This document shows positions 63,957 through 64,000 of a stretch of 64,000 nt of DNA, piece by piece. Each line of letters starts with the position of its first letter. Position 1 is the stretch's first letter. The DNA is taken from contig RWJK01000253.1 in NCBI GenBank assembly GCA_004335835.1, positions 23,793 to 87,792 of the forward strand, read 5' to 3'. The DNA comes from Scenedesmus sp. ARA3 (Eukaryota; Chlorophyta; Chlorophyceae; Sphaeropleales; Scenedesmaceae). The notes under the pieces were generated by a model that was not told where the DNA came from, made no database searches, and was given only the letters and a program-made list of their open reading frames with translations. The translations under genes were made by a program, and so were the position numbers.

Positions 63957-64000
63957 GTGAGGCTGGGCGCTGTGGGGTCTGGCACTGCTAAGCTAGTGTG

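Overview
The window looks like nuclear DNA of a chlorophyte green alga, most likely of the Scenedesmus/Tetradesmus kind (an inference). The signs are intron-dense genes with GT-AG junctions, TGTAA polyadenylation signals downstream of stops, pervasive CAG/CTG/GCA triplet repeats that give poly-Gln and poly-Ala tracts, an octotricopeptide-like (OPR) organelle RNA-binding protein, and a gametolysin-type (M11) metalloprotease. No prokaryotic, viral or transposon gene was recognised.

Layout, left to right. (1) 144-836 (+): last exon of a probable kinesin-9 tail. (2) 1669-3151 (+): 6-phosphogluconolactonase. (3) 4159-19231 (-): one 32-exon gene for a predicted 2,904-residue type I membrane metalloprotease with signal peptide, HExxHxxGxxH site, thrombospondin type 1 repeats, EGF-like and Cys-rich modules, a membrane span and a ~730-residue cytoplasmic tail. 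(4) 20811-24619 (-): class A heat shock factor. (5) 25233-25808 (+): ribosomal protein bTHX, probably organellar. (6) 27212-31248 (-): long coiled-coil protein. (7) 31627-35546 (-): organelle-type J-domain protein. (8) 35876-37939 (+): YL1/VPS72 of the SWR1 complex. (9) 38882-40277 (+): gankyrin/PSMD10. (10) 42174-44512 (+): DEK-C/tandem-SWIB protein. (11) 46385-49726 (-): serine carboxypeptidase. (12) 50453-52310 (-): ankyrin protein with a charged coiled tail. (13) 52372-52527 (+): possible microprotein. (14) 53170-58060 (-): OPR-type protein. (15) 58723-61845 (+): VPS4. (16) 63011 to the window end (+): ribulose-phosphate 3-epimerase, 3' end missing.

Exon models were built by eye from splice consensus, reading phase and family knowledge. 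For most genes all phases close, which is strong internal support. The genes do not form one pathway. There is a loose proteostasis flavour (HSF, J-protein, gankyrin, carboxypeptidase, VPS4), two pentose phosphate enzymes (6PGL and RPE) near opposite ends, and two chromatin proteins (VPS72, SWIB). Several neighbours are head-to-head with short shared promoters (J-protein/VPS72, HSF/bTHX, OPR/VPS4) or tail-to-tail with nearly abutting poly(A) signals (6PGL/protease, SWIB/carboxypeptidase). The most unusual item is the giant protease, which combines an algal M11 peptidase with an ADAMTS-like set of ancillary modules on a membrane anchor.
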